A stretch of 64,000 nt of DNA from Hippopus hippopus (GCA_946811185.2 OX328099.1:38303299-38367298); one strand, 5' to 3'. Counted from the first letter of the stretch, positions 1-12,225 are shown. Notes: generated by a model not told the origin, from the sequence alone. Made by a program: numbers and translations.

Positions 1-150
1 GGTTGTCATTCGCAAAAGCCTTCAATTTGACCATGTCTAGAGTTTGTTATTCAGTAAAGAGTCAAAGAATTGTGAGAAAAGGAGAAAATGTCAGTAAACA
101 GCATTTTCCCCTTACCCGACAATGTTTTATACCCTTTCAAAAACCGACTG
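1..150. repeat. MITE-A copy, partial
   Basis: This is a truncated copy of the commonest repeat family here. The family is a foldback of about 260 bp: a central palindrome built on GGAGAAAATGCTGG / CCAGCATTTTCTCC, flanked by CATTGTGGGAAAAG and its complement, with outer arms reading roughly AACCCTTTACCACACAATC and TTTGTCGTTTGGTAAAGGG. Only the distal arm and a weak core are visible in this copy. Confidence 0.6.
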
Positions 151-328
151 CATGATCTAAAGAACATCTCTTCACTCTCTATATATCAAGATATTGTTGA
201 GTTTTGGTCAGTCCTTTCACTGTAGTGGTATGTAGTACACCCTTTTGACAGTTTGAATTTGATTTCTTATTCTGCTTGAAACCTTTTCAGCAAATGAAGT
301 GAGTCATGCACTGTGACAAGGGGGCTTA

Positions 329-680
329 ACCCTTTACCACACAATCCAGACTTTTAATGACTGAGCTTGTATGTTAATCTCTTAAAAAATCAGTTTTCTG
401 TGGAATAAAATGACTTATAACTTTTTAGTCACTAAATGAATGGCAACAACAGTTGTACATCAAATAGAGAGACTTTCTATGTGTTTAGAAAACATTGTGC
501 AATAAGGACAACAAGCTGGTAACCAGCATGTTCTCCTCTTCCCACAATGTTTTCTCAAGCTAACCTATTTTAACATTTCACAAGCATTTCACATCAATTA
601 ATCCACTTCTAATTTGTCATCTGTAAGTGCTTTCAATTTGGACAAGTATAAAATTTTGCCGTCTGGTAAAGATTTATCCT
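329..680. repeat. MITE-A copy, long
   Basis: Both outer arms are visible (ACCCTTTACCACACAATCC near 330 and the TTTGGACAAGT..TAAAGAT arm near 640-672), with a core at 525-555. An internal insertion makes it longer than the family average. Confidence 0.6.
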
Positions 681-779
681 AAAATTGGGCATCAAGGGCT
701 CCCATGAATTGAAGTCGGCTACGTATACAAACAAACCTTTTATATATCATACCTACATAGCCTATACATATTAACTCTT

Positions 780-985
780 ACCCTGCTGAATAAGTAAGGT
801 TAAACTTTCAAGGTGATAGTACAAACCCGAATAATGCTGCTTCAAACTTACTTTTTGGCGAAAAGATATCTCCTTGTCGGGTAGTGTAGATCCAAGATCA
901 GACTGCACGTTGTGTGCAGTCTAATCTTCATCTACACTGTCAGCAAAAGGTCAGTGAGTCGAGCTTAGCAGTCTATGGGTTAAAT
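780..985. repeat. MITE-B copy
   Basis: First copy of the second family. A hairpin of the type AGATCAGACTGCA..TGCAGTCTGATCT is preceded by a 'TCTCCTTATCGGACAGTGTAG'-like arm and followed by 'CTACACTGTCCGCAAAAGGTCAGTGAGTC' and 'GCGCTTAGCAGCC'-like sequence. Confidence 0.7.
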
Positions 986-1164
986 ACGATTATAGCGTTC
1001 TTTTTTCTTTTTAATTTGCTAAAGAATCACATATACAAGGTAGTTGGTCACCGACAGGTTTTGAAAGCATTGTGACAACAGTTAAAATTGCTCATATTCA
1101 GCAAGTTTCACTGCCTTTTGTCGTGATTCTTTCTACCATCAATACATTTTGGGGGCATATCAAC

Positions 1165-1225
1165 TGAGCCATGTTCTGGCAACAGGGGGTTTAATGCATC
1201 TCCGTGATGCATGCTCATGGAAATG
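1165..1225 (+). repeat. MITE-C fragment
   Basis: A fragment of the third family, recognisable from the outer arm 'TGGCAA.AGGGGGTTTAATGCATCTCCGT'. The GC-rich central palindrome is missing. Confidence 0.5.
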
Positions 1226-1249
1226 TCGGTATTACACGATATTTAAGCT

Positions 1250-1925
1250 GTGGTCACACCTTACATACATGTAGTTGACCATAGTGGGGAATGACTGTAG
1301 ATGGCCGTAGTTGAACATATTAAACGTAGTTGAGCGTCGTTACACATAAATAACCGTAGTTCAACATAGTGATGAATGTTGTTTGAACTTATGATTTGCC
1401 TGTAGTATGCGCATATTTTTGAATATGATAAAAAATTTGTTGCGGTTAACTATGATGTTGTGGCCCTACTGTGACCATAGTTTGAACGTAGTTGACCGTA
1501 GTTAACCATAATTGACCCTATTTAACCGTAATGTGTTTAATATGTTCAACTACGGTAATTCCCCACAATGGTCAACTACATAAGATGTGACAGAGGTTAC
1601 AGTACAAGGACTGCAGTTTACCCGTATTGAGCAGGAACAACCACAATGTTTTACTGTAGCTTAACTTATTTGACCTTAATTTGCTGTAGTTGTGGTACTT
1701 AGGATGTACTTTATACGAAGTTAAACATAGTTAATTGTAGTTAGATGTAGTAATACTCTAGTTAACCCTAGCCACTTTGCACGCAGTTGTATGTAATTAA
1801 CTGTTTTTAGGCCTACACGTAGTTTAACCTACTGAGACTTTCTATATTTTTTCTCTTAATGCCAATTTTGAACTTGCTTTGAACGTACTCCAACCTAGTT
1901 AACCGTAGTAACACTCCAACAGACC
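1250..1925. repeat. GTAGTTGACC-type foldback and array
   Basis: Bases 1250-1340 and 1530-1615 are inverted relative to each other (GTAGTTGACCATAGTGGGGAA versus TTCCCCACAATGGTCAACTAC). Around and between them, variants of GTAGTTAACC / GTAGTTGACC recur dozens of times and fade out near 1925. It looks like a foldback element built from, or expanded into, a short degenerate tandem repeat. No coding content is seen. Confidence 0.6.
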
Positions 1926-2029
1926 AGGGATCGTATATACACAAATCGTTTGAATCTACTTTCATTTGTTGTCTGCTAATACTTTCAATTGGGGATTCCA
2001 AAGGCACACAAAAAATTGTTTTTTGGTAA

Positions 2030-2310
2030 AAAATAGTCAGTAGCAGAATTACTAGAAAAAAAAAAGACATATCTGCAATTATCCCTTTGCAACGCAACCC
2101 TGAGTTCTATTGACCAAGAGAAAGAAGCCTTTTGGAAACATTGCGGGAAAAGGAGAAAATGCTGGTTACCAACATTTTCTCCTTTTTCCCCAATTCTTTC
2201 TATCATATCAACGACAAATTCCATAATTTGAGCCACATTTTAATTGTTGTCTGCAAATGCTCTCACTTTGTACAATTCTACTTCTATGTTGTGTGAAAAA
2301 GAGTTAACAG
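2030..2310. repeat. MITE-A copy
   Basis: The palindromic core at 2141-2197 is well preserved. The distal arm with ATTTTAATTGTTGTCTGC lies around 2240-2260. Confidence 0.65.
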
Positions 2311-2669
2311 TGTGGCAAAGGAAAAGTTGCTTGTGACAAGCAATTTTTCCTTCTTCAACAATGGGTTTTTATTCTGTGTTAGAGAACTTAAGCTTGTCTA
2401 CTAACTTTGAATGCTTTGATTTTGGACCAATTTGAAAACAGTACAAGTTGTGTAAGACTTTGTACAAATTTGACTTTTTACTCCTCATACAATGGACAGC
2501 GTTGGAAAACATTCCCTAAAGATCAGTTGCAACCAGTGATCAATTCTTTTCAAAATGATTTCTGTGCTATTTAAAAAATTAAGTTTTTGTCTTTGTAATA
2601 TGTGGAATATGGATAGCTGCATTGTTTGCTGTGATACAACTGCAAAATGTTGAAAGCAACCAACCTGAA

Positions 2670-2830
2670 CACTTTGCCAGATAACACAATTTTAGACTTG
2701 TCTGATTTGGAATTATTTGCAGACAAGAAATGAAATGTGTGACTTGTGTCTTTGCTGAGAAAATGAGAACATGCTTGCCAACATTTTCTTCTTTTCCCAC
2801 AATATTTTCTGATGTGTAAATATTTCCCAT
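2670..2830. repeat. MITE-A copy, partial
   Basis: Inverted arm order relative to the copy at 2030 (distal arm first), with the core at 2756-2805. Confidence 0.55.
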
Positions 2831-3224
2831 GGTAGTGATAACTTAGGATTCAGGAATACTGGCATTTGTCACAGATTATGAGATAACTCCTTACTTCAAG
2901 TGGCTTATTAGGCTGTAGATACTGAATGTACTGTGTTGTTTGAAGAAACCAGAAGTATTTCAAATTTAATACATGTACATGTACTCCTAGTGTTTTATTA
3001 CAATAGTGTGAGAAACCAACATCATGATTCTCAGAGAATTTTGCACAATACAGATATATACTTCTCTCCCTCAAAAAATATGTTCATGAGGAAACGCAAC
3101 ATGCAGCTTGTGAAGACTGTTGTGCAAATTCAAAAAACAAATGGATAAATATAATGGTTGTTATGATACAACTGAAAATGTTGTGAAACATTGCAAATTG
3201 AGCAATTAAAAGGTTCCATCCTTA

Positions 3225-3450
3225 ACTTTTTGCCAGATTACAAAATTTTGGACATGTCTAATTTGAAAGCATTTGCAGACGACAAATGAAATGTGAGTGA
3301 AATGAGGAGACTTGTTTTTCCTGAGGAAATGAGAAAATGTGACGTGTACTTACCGGTGGTTTCTTTTTTGTTCGCAATGTTTTCGGAAGTATGGATATTC
3401 CCCAGGTTAGTGAAAACTTAGGATTCAGGAATACTAGCATTTGTCACAGA
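3225..3450. repeat. MITE-A copy, diverged
   Basis: Distal arm near 3235-3290. The core is strongly diverged (3325-3375), so this is an older copy. Confidence 0.5.
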
Positions 3451-3582
3451 TAATTAAATATTTAAATCCACACTTCTAATGGTTTATTGAGCTATACATA
3501 CTAAATATACTTTGATGGTAGAAGAAGCTCACAGCTTTCATATTCAAATAGATGTAAATTCACTTTAGCATTTTTCTTGCAG

Positions 3583-3754
3583 GTTTGTACAGTTCACAGC
3601 TGATTTGGCCTGTATTAGTCCAAGTTTTCAGGCCCAGCTTCAGTTTTATACTGGCACACTTTATGCAAACTTACAAAACCATCTTCAATGTCATTCTTCT
3701 GTTCGTAGGATGCGTCACAACAGCATGTTGACAGCTCTTGAAACCATGTTTTGA
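3583..3754 (+). CDS. Terminal exon of an unrecognised gene
   Basis: A polypyrimidine tract and acceptor (TTTTTCTTGCAG, ending 3582) precede a 172-nt open stretch that enters in phase with one leftover base and stops at TGA 3752-3754. It encodes 56 residues beginning FVQFTADLACIS and ending NSMLTALETMF. Amphipathic composition, absence of low complexity and codon use unlike the surrounding repeats argue for real coding sequence. I do not recognise the family. Upstream exons were not identified among the MITEs, and no AATAAA is obvious in the next 150 bases. It could be a retained fragment of a processed gene, but the intact splice acceptor argues against that. Confidence 0.5.
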
Positions 3755-3859
3755 AGTGTTTGTACTGTCACAATATATATATGGAGGATAATGGTGCGTT
3801 TGAAATTTTTTGTATATCACCTGACCTCAATATGTTATCCCCATATCTATCCCCAAGTC

Positions 3860-4035
3860 TTAACTCTTTAGCAAAGCATTTGCAGTCATTCAGTTAACAG
3901 CATTTTCCTTTGAAATAGAAATCACTGTGGTAAAAGTCGAAAATTCTGGTTACCTGCATTTTCTCCATTCTGCGCAATGTCTTCGAAAGCCGTCTTCAAG
4001 GTCGTTAGAATTCGTTTTTGTGTGGTAAAAGGTTA
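3860..4035. repeat. MITE-A copy, partial
   Basis: The core (3925-3975) and the following CGTTAGAATTCG..GTGTGGTAAAAGG arm are visible. Confidence 0.5.
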
Positions 4036-4879
4036 TTTCGATTTAAAAGAGAACAAAAGTATTTTATTAATGAATCCCCGTACACGCACCCATGATATCA
4101 TTCTACCCTATTCCCAACGAACCTAAGAAAAACAAATGACTAATCAAGATAATGAAATCCTATTATACATTTGTTTTTCTACATAAAGATATACAAACGC
4201 ATCTATTGTTTTTGATAAAATTTGATATGGACATCAAGGTTTTGTTAGAAAAAGTACTTAACCTGTTACGTATCTTCAAAATACTGTTCAAAAACTAAAA
4301 GTGATGCATAATGCGAGAAAGGGTTGGCGTAATCAACAACGCATTTGCAACTTCACAGTAGCACAGCCGAAATGGCATCGATTGCGTAATACGTAATTAA
4401 CGCATTGATAATTGGGTTTAATTTAGCATTATGACGGCACGTTTTGAAAATTTATCTGACAGGCAACACATTGGACTCTTTTGACCAGACTTGTAACAAT
4501 TTTAGATATCATGAAATTTTTAAAAGTTAACCTTGTAGTTGAAAGAGAAGTAAATACAAAGTCGTTACTGCCGTCGAATGGCGTCGACCATTTACTTCAT
4601 TCTGACATGCAATGCACAAAACAGAATTTTCCGCTTTAGTTAGTATATTTTAAGCAGGGGTCGTATACAAACTTGAAACAAAAGATAAACCAATTTGACA
4701 AATTTGTCCTTTACAGCCGTTGCTCGTTAACACTGCTGATCCCCGACTCGGCCGATTTCTTTCCGAGGACTGATGATGGGCATTTCGTCAGGATTGATTC
4801 CTCTCTCACCGCTGACCATTGATTCGACGATGGTTATGTGGGAACGCAGCCAGTAGCTTGAAAAGAATAGTGTGCGGAG

Positions 4880-4995
4880 TACTGGTAAAAGAAAATCCAG
4901 AAAAGCATGGATAGGTGCACTGGTCGCCGCGATATAACTGAAATAATCTTTTAAACGGCATTAAACACCATAAACAAACAATCAATCAATCGTCG
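4880..4995 (+). repeat. SINE-like 3' tail
   Basis: GCCGCGATATAACTGAAATA followed by a TTAAACGGCATTAAACACCA-like stretch and a short ACAATCAATCAATC run. Related tails occur at 41,600 and, inverted, at 58,740-58,990. The repeated tetranucleotide end is typical of SINE tails. No clear promoter head is attached here. Confidence 0.55.
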
Positions 4996-5004
4996 ACACT
5001 GTTA

Positions 5005-5215
5005 ATGCTTACCCTGCTAAATAAATGAAATTAAACTTTTGAGCCGAAAGTAAATACCCAAATACGGCTATTTCACAGGTTTTTTTTTTTTTGAAGAACA
5101 ATACCTCTTTAACCGAAAGTCAAGATCAAAGATCAGGCTGTATGTTCTTTGCAGTCTGATCTTGATCTACATTGTCCGCTAAAGGTCAGTGAGTCGCGCT
5201 TAGCGCCCTAAAAAT
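5005..5215. repeat. MITE-B copy
   Basis: Complete, with both outer arms and the hairpin around 5130-5165. It carries a poly-T interruption at about 5081-5092. Confidence 0.7.
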
Positions 5216-5774
5216 TGAAGAACCAACTGACCAATCTAAAACACTTAACTGGTAAACGTGCTAGGCAGATAATTAAAAACGATTAATTTTGCATTGAGCG
5301 AGTGATTTCACACCTTGCCACTAATTGCATTAATTAAGTGAACATCGAGTGTTTATTGACTCAAACTCAATACACAAGGTGATCAAAGGTATTAATCAAG
5401 ATCTAGTTTTTTTAGCATGCTAATCAAGTTATTGTGCGTAAATAAGTGATATAGCAAACACTAACCCTGTTCTGTATGGCAATCGAAGTTTTTCCATAAA
5501 CATAACACAACATCTACATAATACACCCAAGTACAATAATATACTTTGAACAGTTTATTTTAATGAATGACAACAAAGGACGCCGACATCAGTAAAGCGA
5601 TATAATTTCTTACTTCCTGTTTTTCCTTTCTGTTTTCCTATTCCTCAATGTTGATTATTAATGTCATAATTCATAATTTTCCATGTCATTCAAAGTCATA
5701 ATTCATAACTGTTATTGTCATTTAAAGTACTTCGAAGGAACCAATATTTTCTAAAGGTGCTCTCTCTCTCTCTC

Positions 5775-5905
5775 ATTGCTATGGTTTGGGGGCGAAACGA
5801 CTAGGGGAGGAAATGGTTTGGGGGCGAAACGACTAGGGGTGAAAAATAGGGGCGAAACGACCAGTGGGGAATCGACCAGGGGGGAAACGTCTTGGGGGCG
5901 AAACG
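5775..5905. repeat. Short GGGGCGAAACGAC tandem repeat
   Basis: About seven imperfect units of the type GGGGCGAAACGACTAG with variable G-run lengths. Open frames across it are compositional artefacts. Confidence 0.75.
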
Positions 5906-5927
5906 TTCTGTTACCGTCTCGATATAT

Positions 5928-6225
5928 TGGGCCGCCATCTTGCAAAAAATACCGAAAATAGCCTAGTTCTGAGCCCAAAATTATCTAACCTAGGAATAAA
6001 AAATCAGTAGATTTGACTGTAAATCAAAACGAAATACTTACTGTTTATAAATATGCCGATATCTGAACGCATTTATTTCTAAAAATGAATTCAGAAAGTT
6101 ACAACTATCAGTAGGGTACCGCCAAATTCACCGCGTTGGTCCGCCATTTTGTGATGTAATTCCGAAAATAGCCCAGTTTTGAGCCCACAATTATCTAAAT
6201 TAGGAATCCAAAATCAGTACGAAAT
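5928..6225 (+). repeat. Direct duplication, about 100 bp
   Basis: A block containing GGCCGCCATCTTG, CCGAAAATAGCC, TTGAGCCCA and ATTATCTAA occurs at about 5928-6010 and again at about 6130-6215, in the same orientation and roughly 200 bp apart. The rest of 6226-7719 shows no gene or repeat that I can support. Confidence 0.55.
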
Positions 6226-7719
6226 TGGCTTTATAGGAGATGTACTCTATCTCGTGATTTTTACCATCATGTTGCTATTTGGACGCTACTTTATGTACTT
6301 AAAATTGATTTCTATTGCACATCACCAACTCCTCTTTTAGCCGAACATCAGCTTCGAGGCAAACATGATTAGGCCATGAATTTTAAACGCCAAGATGCCC
6401 ATATAAAACAAAATCTCCGATATAATAATTGATGTTACAGATATTCTAAACATGTAAAGATTCGGAAACTTACCTGTTTAGAAGGACATATGCCAGAACC
6501 ACGCAAAACGTTGATTTGAAAGTGACCGACGTATGCCGAAATGTATGATGGCCGCCGTTTTTTCCTTTGCGATCTATTCGAAGGAAATCAGTGAATAACC
6601 GGAAGTTATACCGCGTTGCCTATCCCTGAACAGACTACGTTTGAAATGAACTACCGACAAGTACGTGCATAACCGATGAGTTAGAGGTCGTAATCCTTCA
6701 GTCTGAAAACAATTTTCACACTACGTAGCTTTATAGAGTAAATACCTTTACGCCAGCATGTATCTTTGGGTAAAGCAGAGACCGTATGCGTGAATTTACA
6801 ATAAATCAAAGCGTTGAAATGCTGGAGTGGTATTTGTCACGGAAGCCATTGTGTGGAATTAATAATTTGAAAGAAAAAGAGAAATTCAAATATTTGCTAG
6901 AAAGTCAACCTACTAAGCAATGAATCCCTTTTTGGTTGAAAGGAGAGTACTCATGACAAAGTTAGGATTATTTGTGTATTGGTGGTCTCCCTTTGATCAT
7001 TAGGAGGAGTCAGGAGTAACGTCCCTTGACAGTAGAATGCATGATGGATAGAGAGAGAAACCATGTAATTATATCGAATAGAATTAGGTTTGTACCTGAA
7101 AACTATGATTTTGAGATATCTTTGGCCGTAAAGATTTAATCCCTAATATTACAATCAATTATTTCGATCTGTAAATATTCATGCACAATTAAATGGAGTA
7201 GCGTGCAATCATGGGACGAACAAGCCAAGGTACGAACTGGTTTTGGAACGAAAAAGCCCAGGACCAAGCGATCTGTAGACAAATTTTGTGTATATCATTG
7301 CGCCAATAGAAGGCCATGAGCGGGTGAATCTATTTTCAATCAAAAATTAGTATTTCCATGATCGATGACCTCACTCAGTGTATTTTAACATGTATTTTCC
7401 AATTACATATCGAAGCGCTACCGAAAAACTCATTTGTCTGAGAAAAATTGAGTTCAATTGGGTTTATTTCCTTCGGGTTGGCACAAAATACGATACATGG
7501 TCTTCAAAATTCAATATTGAACTCGTAGTGGTATTGTCTTCGACAAATACCACAAAAATAATTCGTAAGTTTATACAGCTTAGTGAAAGGTACCCCTTGT
7601 AATGAAGGCAACTTGGATACTCCATGTTTGATCATTGCTGTGTAGTTGTTCCATCGGCTGACATCCATAGTACGCTGCAGTTTAAATGAAAAAAAGTCAA
7701 ATCTGGTTGTCTCGAAGGG

Positions 7720-7940
7720 TTAAACCTTTACCGCACAATGCCGACTTTTAACAACCCTGGGAAAAGGAGCCTTTTAAAAACACTGTGGAAAAAAGAGAAA
7801 ATGTTGGGATCCAGCATTTTCTCCTTTTTCCACAATGTTTTCTACCCTGTCTAAGCAAAATTGCACCATTTGAGCCACCCTGAAATTGTCGTCTGCAAAT
7901 GCTTTCAATTTGGACAAGGCTAAAGTTTTGTTGACTCATT
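7720..7940. repeat. MITE-A copy
   Basis: Nearly complete; core at 7780-7842, both outer arms present. Confidence 0.7.
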
Positions 7941-8649
7941 CTCACGAAACATGACCATTGGGCGTATAAAAATTCGGGCTTTTTTATGTGGTATTTTACT
8001 GCTTTGCTGCATTTCGCCAGGTAGTTCCATGTCTAAAGCTACCGAATTTTGAATTTCACCAGCCTTGAACTTAATTTTAGGAATTTTCACCTATGTTTAT
8101 GTATATACATGTACATGCATTATCAACTTTGCATGATTTTAAGAACTACCATTGCACAGAATAGGTGCCACTTTCCAAGCTTAATCAGCTTTGGACAATT
8201 TTGAATGTTTTTGTCGTGATTTCGATAAAATTTCATGTCGATTGGTATATAGTATGTGTATGATACCAAGAAAAATATGCACTATGCTGGGCTTGAAAAA
8301 TAATATTTCCATGAAAATTATGCAGTATATGCTTGAAAACTGTTCTATTCTTTTTCATAAAATATGTCAAAGGTGAAATAACGTTCAAGAATCCTATGCT
8401 TTCATACAGTAAACATGTTTACTCATTATAGCCAAAACTTTTTTGTCCTCGAATGAATACTTAAAATTATAATAGAATTTTTTCCACTGTCCCGTTTATT
8501 ACTAGTGATTTTCCCGTCTATTATAGTGTCTATAAAAACCCAAATGAATGCTATTTTAACACAATGTACCCTAATTTATGAGGAAATCCAACAGAGTTAA
8601 CAACCATAAATCATTTCGACATACAGCTATGAAGAATGAACAAGGATCA

Positions 8650-8985
8650 TATTTGTTGACTTGAATTCGGCTCTATAAACAAGTACAATGAAAGCGTGGT
8701 AAAATCTACGTTATTCTATGTAGAATGACGTCATTCTGTATAAAGTAAGTCATTCAATTGAATATAATCTGCATCCGCATTTTCACTCTAAACTTGTATG
8801 AACTTGTTTTCCTTTGATGAAGAGTTGGTCATGTTAGAACCGAAATAATCTTCTTTCTATCGTGGTTTATCGCGCAATGAATAAACCACTCGGGCTATCG
8901 CCCTCGTGGATTATTTATTTGGCCTCATAACTCACAACTGTGGTTTATTGAACGATAAACCACGGTAGAAAGAAGATTATTTCTT
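8650..8985. repeat. MITE-D foldback element
   Basis: Inner palindrome at 8848-8985: AATAATCTTCTTTCTA..GTGGTTTATCG on the left and its complement on the right, around a CTCGGGCTATCGCCCTCG centre. The outer part at 8650-8850 (ATTCTATGTAGAATGACGTC and flanks) recurs in inverted orientation at 50,100-50,300, so both belong to one longer element. Confidence 0.65.
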
Positions 8986-9120
8986 AACCAACCTGCAAAA
9001 TTTTAGACCTATCCAAATTCAAAGCATTTGCAGACGACAAATTAAATCTGACTCACATAATGATTTTTTGTCGTTGAAAGAGTAGAAAGCATTGTGGGAA
9101 AAGAAGAAGTCTGAAAGTCC
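8985..9120. repeat. MITE-A fragment
   Basis: Distal arm plus the start of the core; it abuts MITE-D directly. Confidence 0.45.
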
Positions 9121-9621
9121 ATAACGTCGCTGTTTATGATCCATAGACCATTCTTGTCCTTTTTTATTTTTAGATCTACCTTAATATCTGACCTTTTCAA
9201 TATAGTTCATGTTAACTCTGATGATTAACTACGTCCGTTATTTGATATTTTCAATAAGGTGTAGTATGTATAATATATATATTCATATAGGTTCCTTCTC
9301 GGTTTTTTCCTGATGTTTGAAAGTCCATGGGATCACTTAATATGACTTGCTCAGGTCTGTTCCGGTCCGCTTTAGTCCGTTCCGGAATTTTCATGCACTT
9401 TTTTAAAACGAATTACTAGTTTTATTTTTTTACTCCTTTTTTTTTTTGTCAAAGATGCCAGTCCTTCTTTTCGACATCATATAATAGTAGATAACTTGTA
9501 TGCGATGTACTTATTGCAGGCTGGTTTTTCCATTCACCTACCCTGATAACTCTGAAGTTATTGGCTTATTGTCCCCGGCAACCTAGATAATGAAAGTATT
9601 TGGAAAATTCATTAGAATCGG

Positions 9622-9925
9622 ATTGATTGATTGAATTTGCGTTTATTTATCGTCGCCACCGGTTTCCCATATGGGCGACGCCCCCCTGAAGGCTGTTAGT
9701 ATTGTTACGGGGGATAGTGCAAATACAGGACGAAACCCATCCTAAGTTTCGCCTGGTTCTTTAACGTGCTCGGTGTATAGCACCGTCACACGGGACCTCG
9801 GTTTAACGTCTCATCCGAAAGACTATTAGTAATTTTAGATGGTCAGCCGTGGGGATCGAACCCACACCCTCATGATCACGAGTCCTACGCTCTACCAACT
9901 GAGCTATGCAGGCTGGTCAGTTTTA
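9622..9925 (-). repeat. tRNA-derived SINE
   Basis: Read on the - strand it starts with a tRNA-like head: A box TAGCTCAGTTGGTAGAGCG and B box GGGTTCGATCCC near 9855-9912. The body contains CGGATGAGACGTTAAACC and GCACGTTAAAGAACC motifs and ends in an ATTCAATCAATCAATCC-type tail near 9630. It is a retroposon with a pol III promoter rather than a tRNA gene: the acceptor and anticodon arms are not intact. Confidence 0.8.
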
Positions 9926-10299
9926 GAATCGGATGAGCCAATTAAGCACCACAAGCATATGAATATACAATGGTGACTAAACACGAAGCAGTTTGGCGAC
10001 GTCAACGTCAGTCAAGGGACATAATTTTTCATAAATCTACCTGCAATCAAACTCATTTTCGTTTTTTTTTTTGCTTGCAACGTGTTCTTAAAATACGCAC
10101 TATTGGAAAGTCATTTTGTGACTATCTTGGTATCATATGAAAGCTTCTTCTATGCTGATGACGTCACAACAATTTCTGATGATGTCATGGTTATTGGAAA
10201 TGGAACACAAATGTAATAAAAACATGGATCCATACCAAATGGAAAGAAATCAGTAGTTATATCAGGAATTTGATTGTAGAAGGTCATTCTCAGTATAAA

Positions 10300-10462
10300 C
10301 TAGAGCTGTCAGTGAATGTGACTTAATACCCCCGCCAGCGCTTTGACAGAAACAGGCAATTATTTGTACACAGACGGACACACGGACTGACACACGGACG
10401 GACACACGGACAGACAGGCTGATTCCAGTATAACCCCGAAAACATTCGTTTTGCGGGGGTAT
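10300..10462. repeat. Foldback repeat with CCCCCGC ends
   Basis: AATACCCCCGCCAGCG on the left and GCGGGGGTATAA on the right bound a stretch with several ACACGGACGGAC-type units. It resembles a small non-autonomous DNA element. Confidence 0.5.
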
Positions 10463-10835
10463 AAATAGCAGAAATGTTCAACATACCAAGGCCTACCATC
10501 CATAGTATCATTAAGAAATATAAGCAGCATGGATTTGTAGAAAACAGAACAGGGAGAGGTTGTGAAAATAACAACATTTGTGATAGAATGGCCAGCACAG
10601 TCCCCCGAACATTATCGAAAATATTTGGCTACGATTAAAACGAGATTTTCAAGCACAGGCACTACAAATCAATACCCAGAATCAACTTATCCAGGAAGGC
10701 AATAAGACGTGGGTGGGAAAACATCTCTGGAGAATATGTAAAACACTTGTTTAATACCATCCCATCTCGACTACAAGAAGTAATAAAATGAAAGGCTATT
10801 TGACGAAATATTGAGGTAAGAAACCCAATGTTTAC
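10463..10835 (+). pseudogene. Tc1/mariner-like transposase remnant
   Basis: Conceptual translation gives an N-terminal helix-turn-helix stretch (IPRPTIHSIIKKYKQHG, then the FVENRTGRG linker typical of Tc1 proteins). It then jumps straight to the C-terminal part: EWPAQSP, IIENIWLRLKRD and, in another frame, WENISGEYVKHLFNTIPSRL. The first catalytic Asp region is deleted and at least three frame changes follow. Tc1 transposases are about 340 residues; under 130 remain. The order of the surviving parts shows an internal deletion derivative, long inactive. Confidence 0.75.
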
Positions 10836-11596
10836 CAAGTTACAAAGTTTTGAACTGTTAAGTTTGTTTTGTTGCAATGACATTGATGTTAAGTTATGGA
10901 TGAACAAGTATATCCCTAGTCTGTCTTTTAGTGCAGCGTCAAACTGAAGTTTCTTTAAGTTCACTCCAGGCTCCGATTGCTGATCTTACAGTCATCCGAA
11001 GTTTTTGTACAGTATTGTAGTGGATTCCTCTCAACTTCATATTCGGTGTTGCAGGCCCAACAAACAACTACAAGGGTAACCCACACCGATATAAAACAAG
11101 ACTGACCTCAGTGTAAACGTAATGGAAGATGCTGTATAATACTTTAAAGCAAACCTGCTTCGTATCCACTCAGCCCAGTCTTTGTCCCTGCCAGTTGCTA
11201 TTTACTAAGCAAATATTTGTCAAACTCTGCCAAGAGCAGATGACAGACGACACAGATCTACTAGAATTTAGCTATAATGGTATTGTGCCCAAATCAGCTT
11301 TTAATACGGATTTTTCTCTTAGATGTATAAGTTTAAGTACGGGAATTAATGATTTTTTTTGCCATTTTTTAAATTCTTTACATTTTATCGTGGATGCTCA
11401 ATGTTAGCACAAAATGTCACCACAAAAAAGAGTGGCCAAACCTCTGATTCCCGCAAACAGTTGGCTGAGTTGAAAGTTTGTGATCACTGATCATTTTTGA
11501 TACGAAATGCGTTGTCATTATTGAAATACATTTAAAAAAAAAAACCAATAAACGTACAAGCATGCAGTAATTAAGTACATTGTATACATTAGTGCT

Positions 11597-11764
11597 TTAT
11601 TCAATTTGCTTTTGGTATACTTGCTCTTCTTTTTCTTTGTCTACAGTGTATGATGACTCAGCACCGGAAGATGATCTTTTTTCAGCCAGAGGACACGACA
11701 GAAATGCAATAAAACTTTTAAGTGTCGATTTCCGTCCTTTATGACCATCATGTGGGTCAACACA
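11597..11764 (-). CDS. Probable terminal exon, 55-residue tail
   Basis: On the - strand an acceptor (CATTGACCCAG, ending 11765) opens a phase-0 exon of 55 codons starting CVDPHDGHKGRK and ending VYQKQIE. The TAA stop lies inside an AATAAA signal (11601-11596), so stop and polyadenylation signal overlap. The tail is hydrophilic, rich in Ser, Lys and Glu, like a cytoplasmic tail. I do not recognise it. The exon at 12,226-12,318 ends in phase 0 on the same strand and could be spliced to it directly or through others. Confidence 0.4.
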   Translation of the reverse strand, partial: CVDPHDGHKGRKSTLKSFIAFLSCPLAEKRSSSGAESSYTVDKEKEEQVYQKQIE

Positions 11765-12225
11765 CTGGGTCAATGCAAACAAGATTTTGTTTTGAATTGA
11801 CGAAATTCCCTTTTATAAGAACGAAATAAGTTTTAAAACCGATTCAAGTCACATTACAAAGTCGTCAAGTCATAGTACGAAATTTAGTTTGTAAAAAAAA
11901 GAAGAAATTCAATATTTCAATCGCCTTTGACGTCACATCCTGGAACTCGTTGATAAAAAGAGAAAGCGTCTTTATGGAGGAACCTTTTTTTTTGTCAGGA
12001 AAGAACACTGTCATTTACGCTAATGCGATATTGCTGGTATTTTCTGTGTCAATTTCAATTTTTGTACGTCACGCTGATCAAGACTCTTCCATTCACGCGC
12101 TTAAAGGAGGTTACATATCGTCCGCCCATGTGCCTGGTATGTTCTGTGTATGTGAAAACTACAACTGGATAAGAAGATTTCAAATTAGATATCAAAATAA
12201 ACAAAAAAGCATTAGCTGGACTTAC

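Noticed and set aside
5751..5978. 75-codon Pro/Ser-rich frame
   Set aside because: Translation of the GGGGCGAAACGAC tandem repeat.
9840..9915. A tRNA gene (also 48,228-48,303 and 54,735-54,810)
   Set aside because: A and B boxes are present, but the cloverleaf arms are not; SINE bodies follow in the first two.
11129..11407. 92-codon frame with several Cys
   Set aside because: Starts shortly after the Tc1 remnant, no splice or promoter context, no recognisable motif; kept as undecided.
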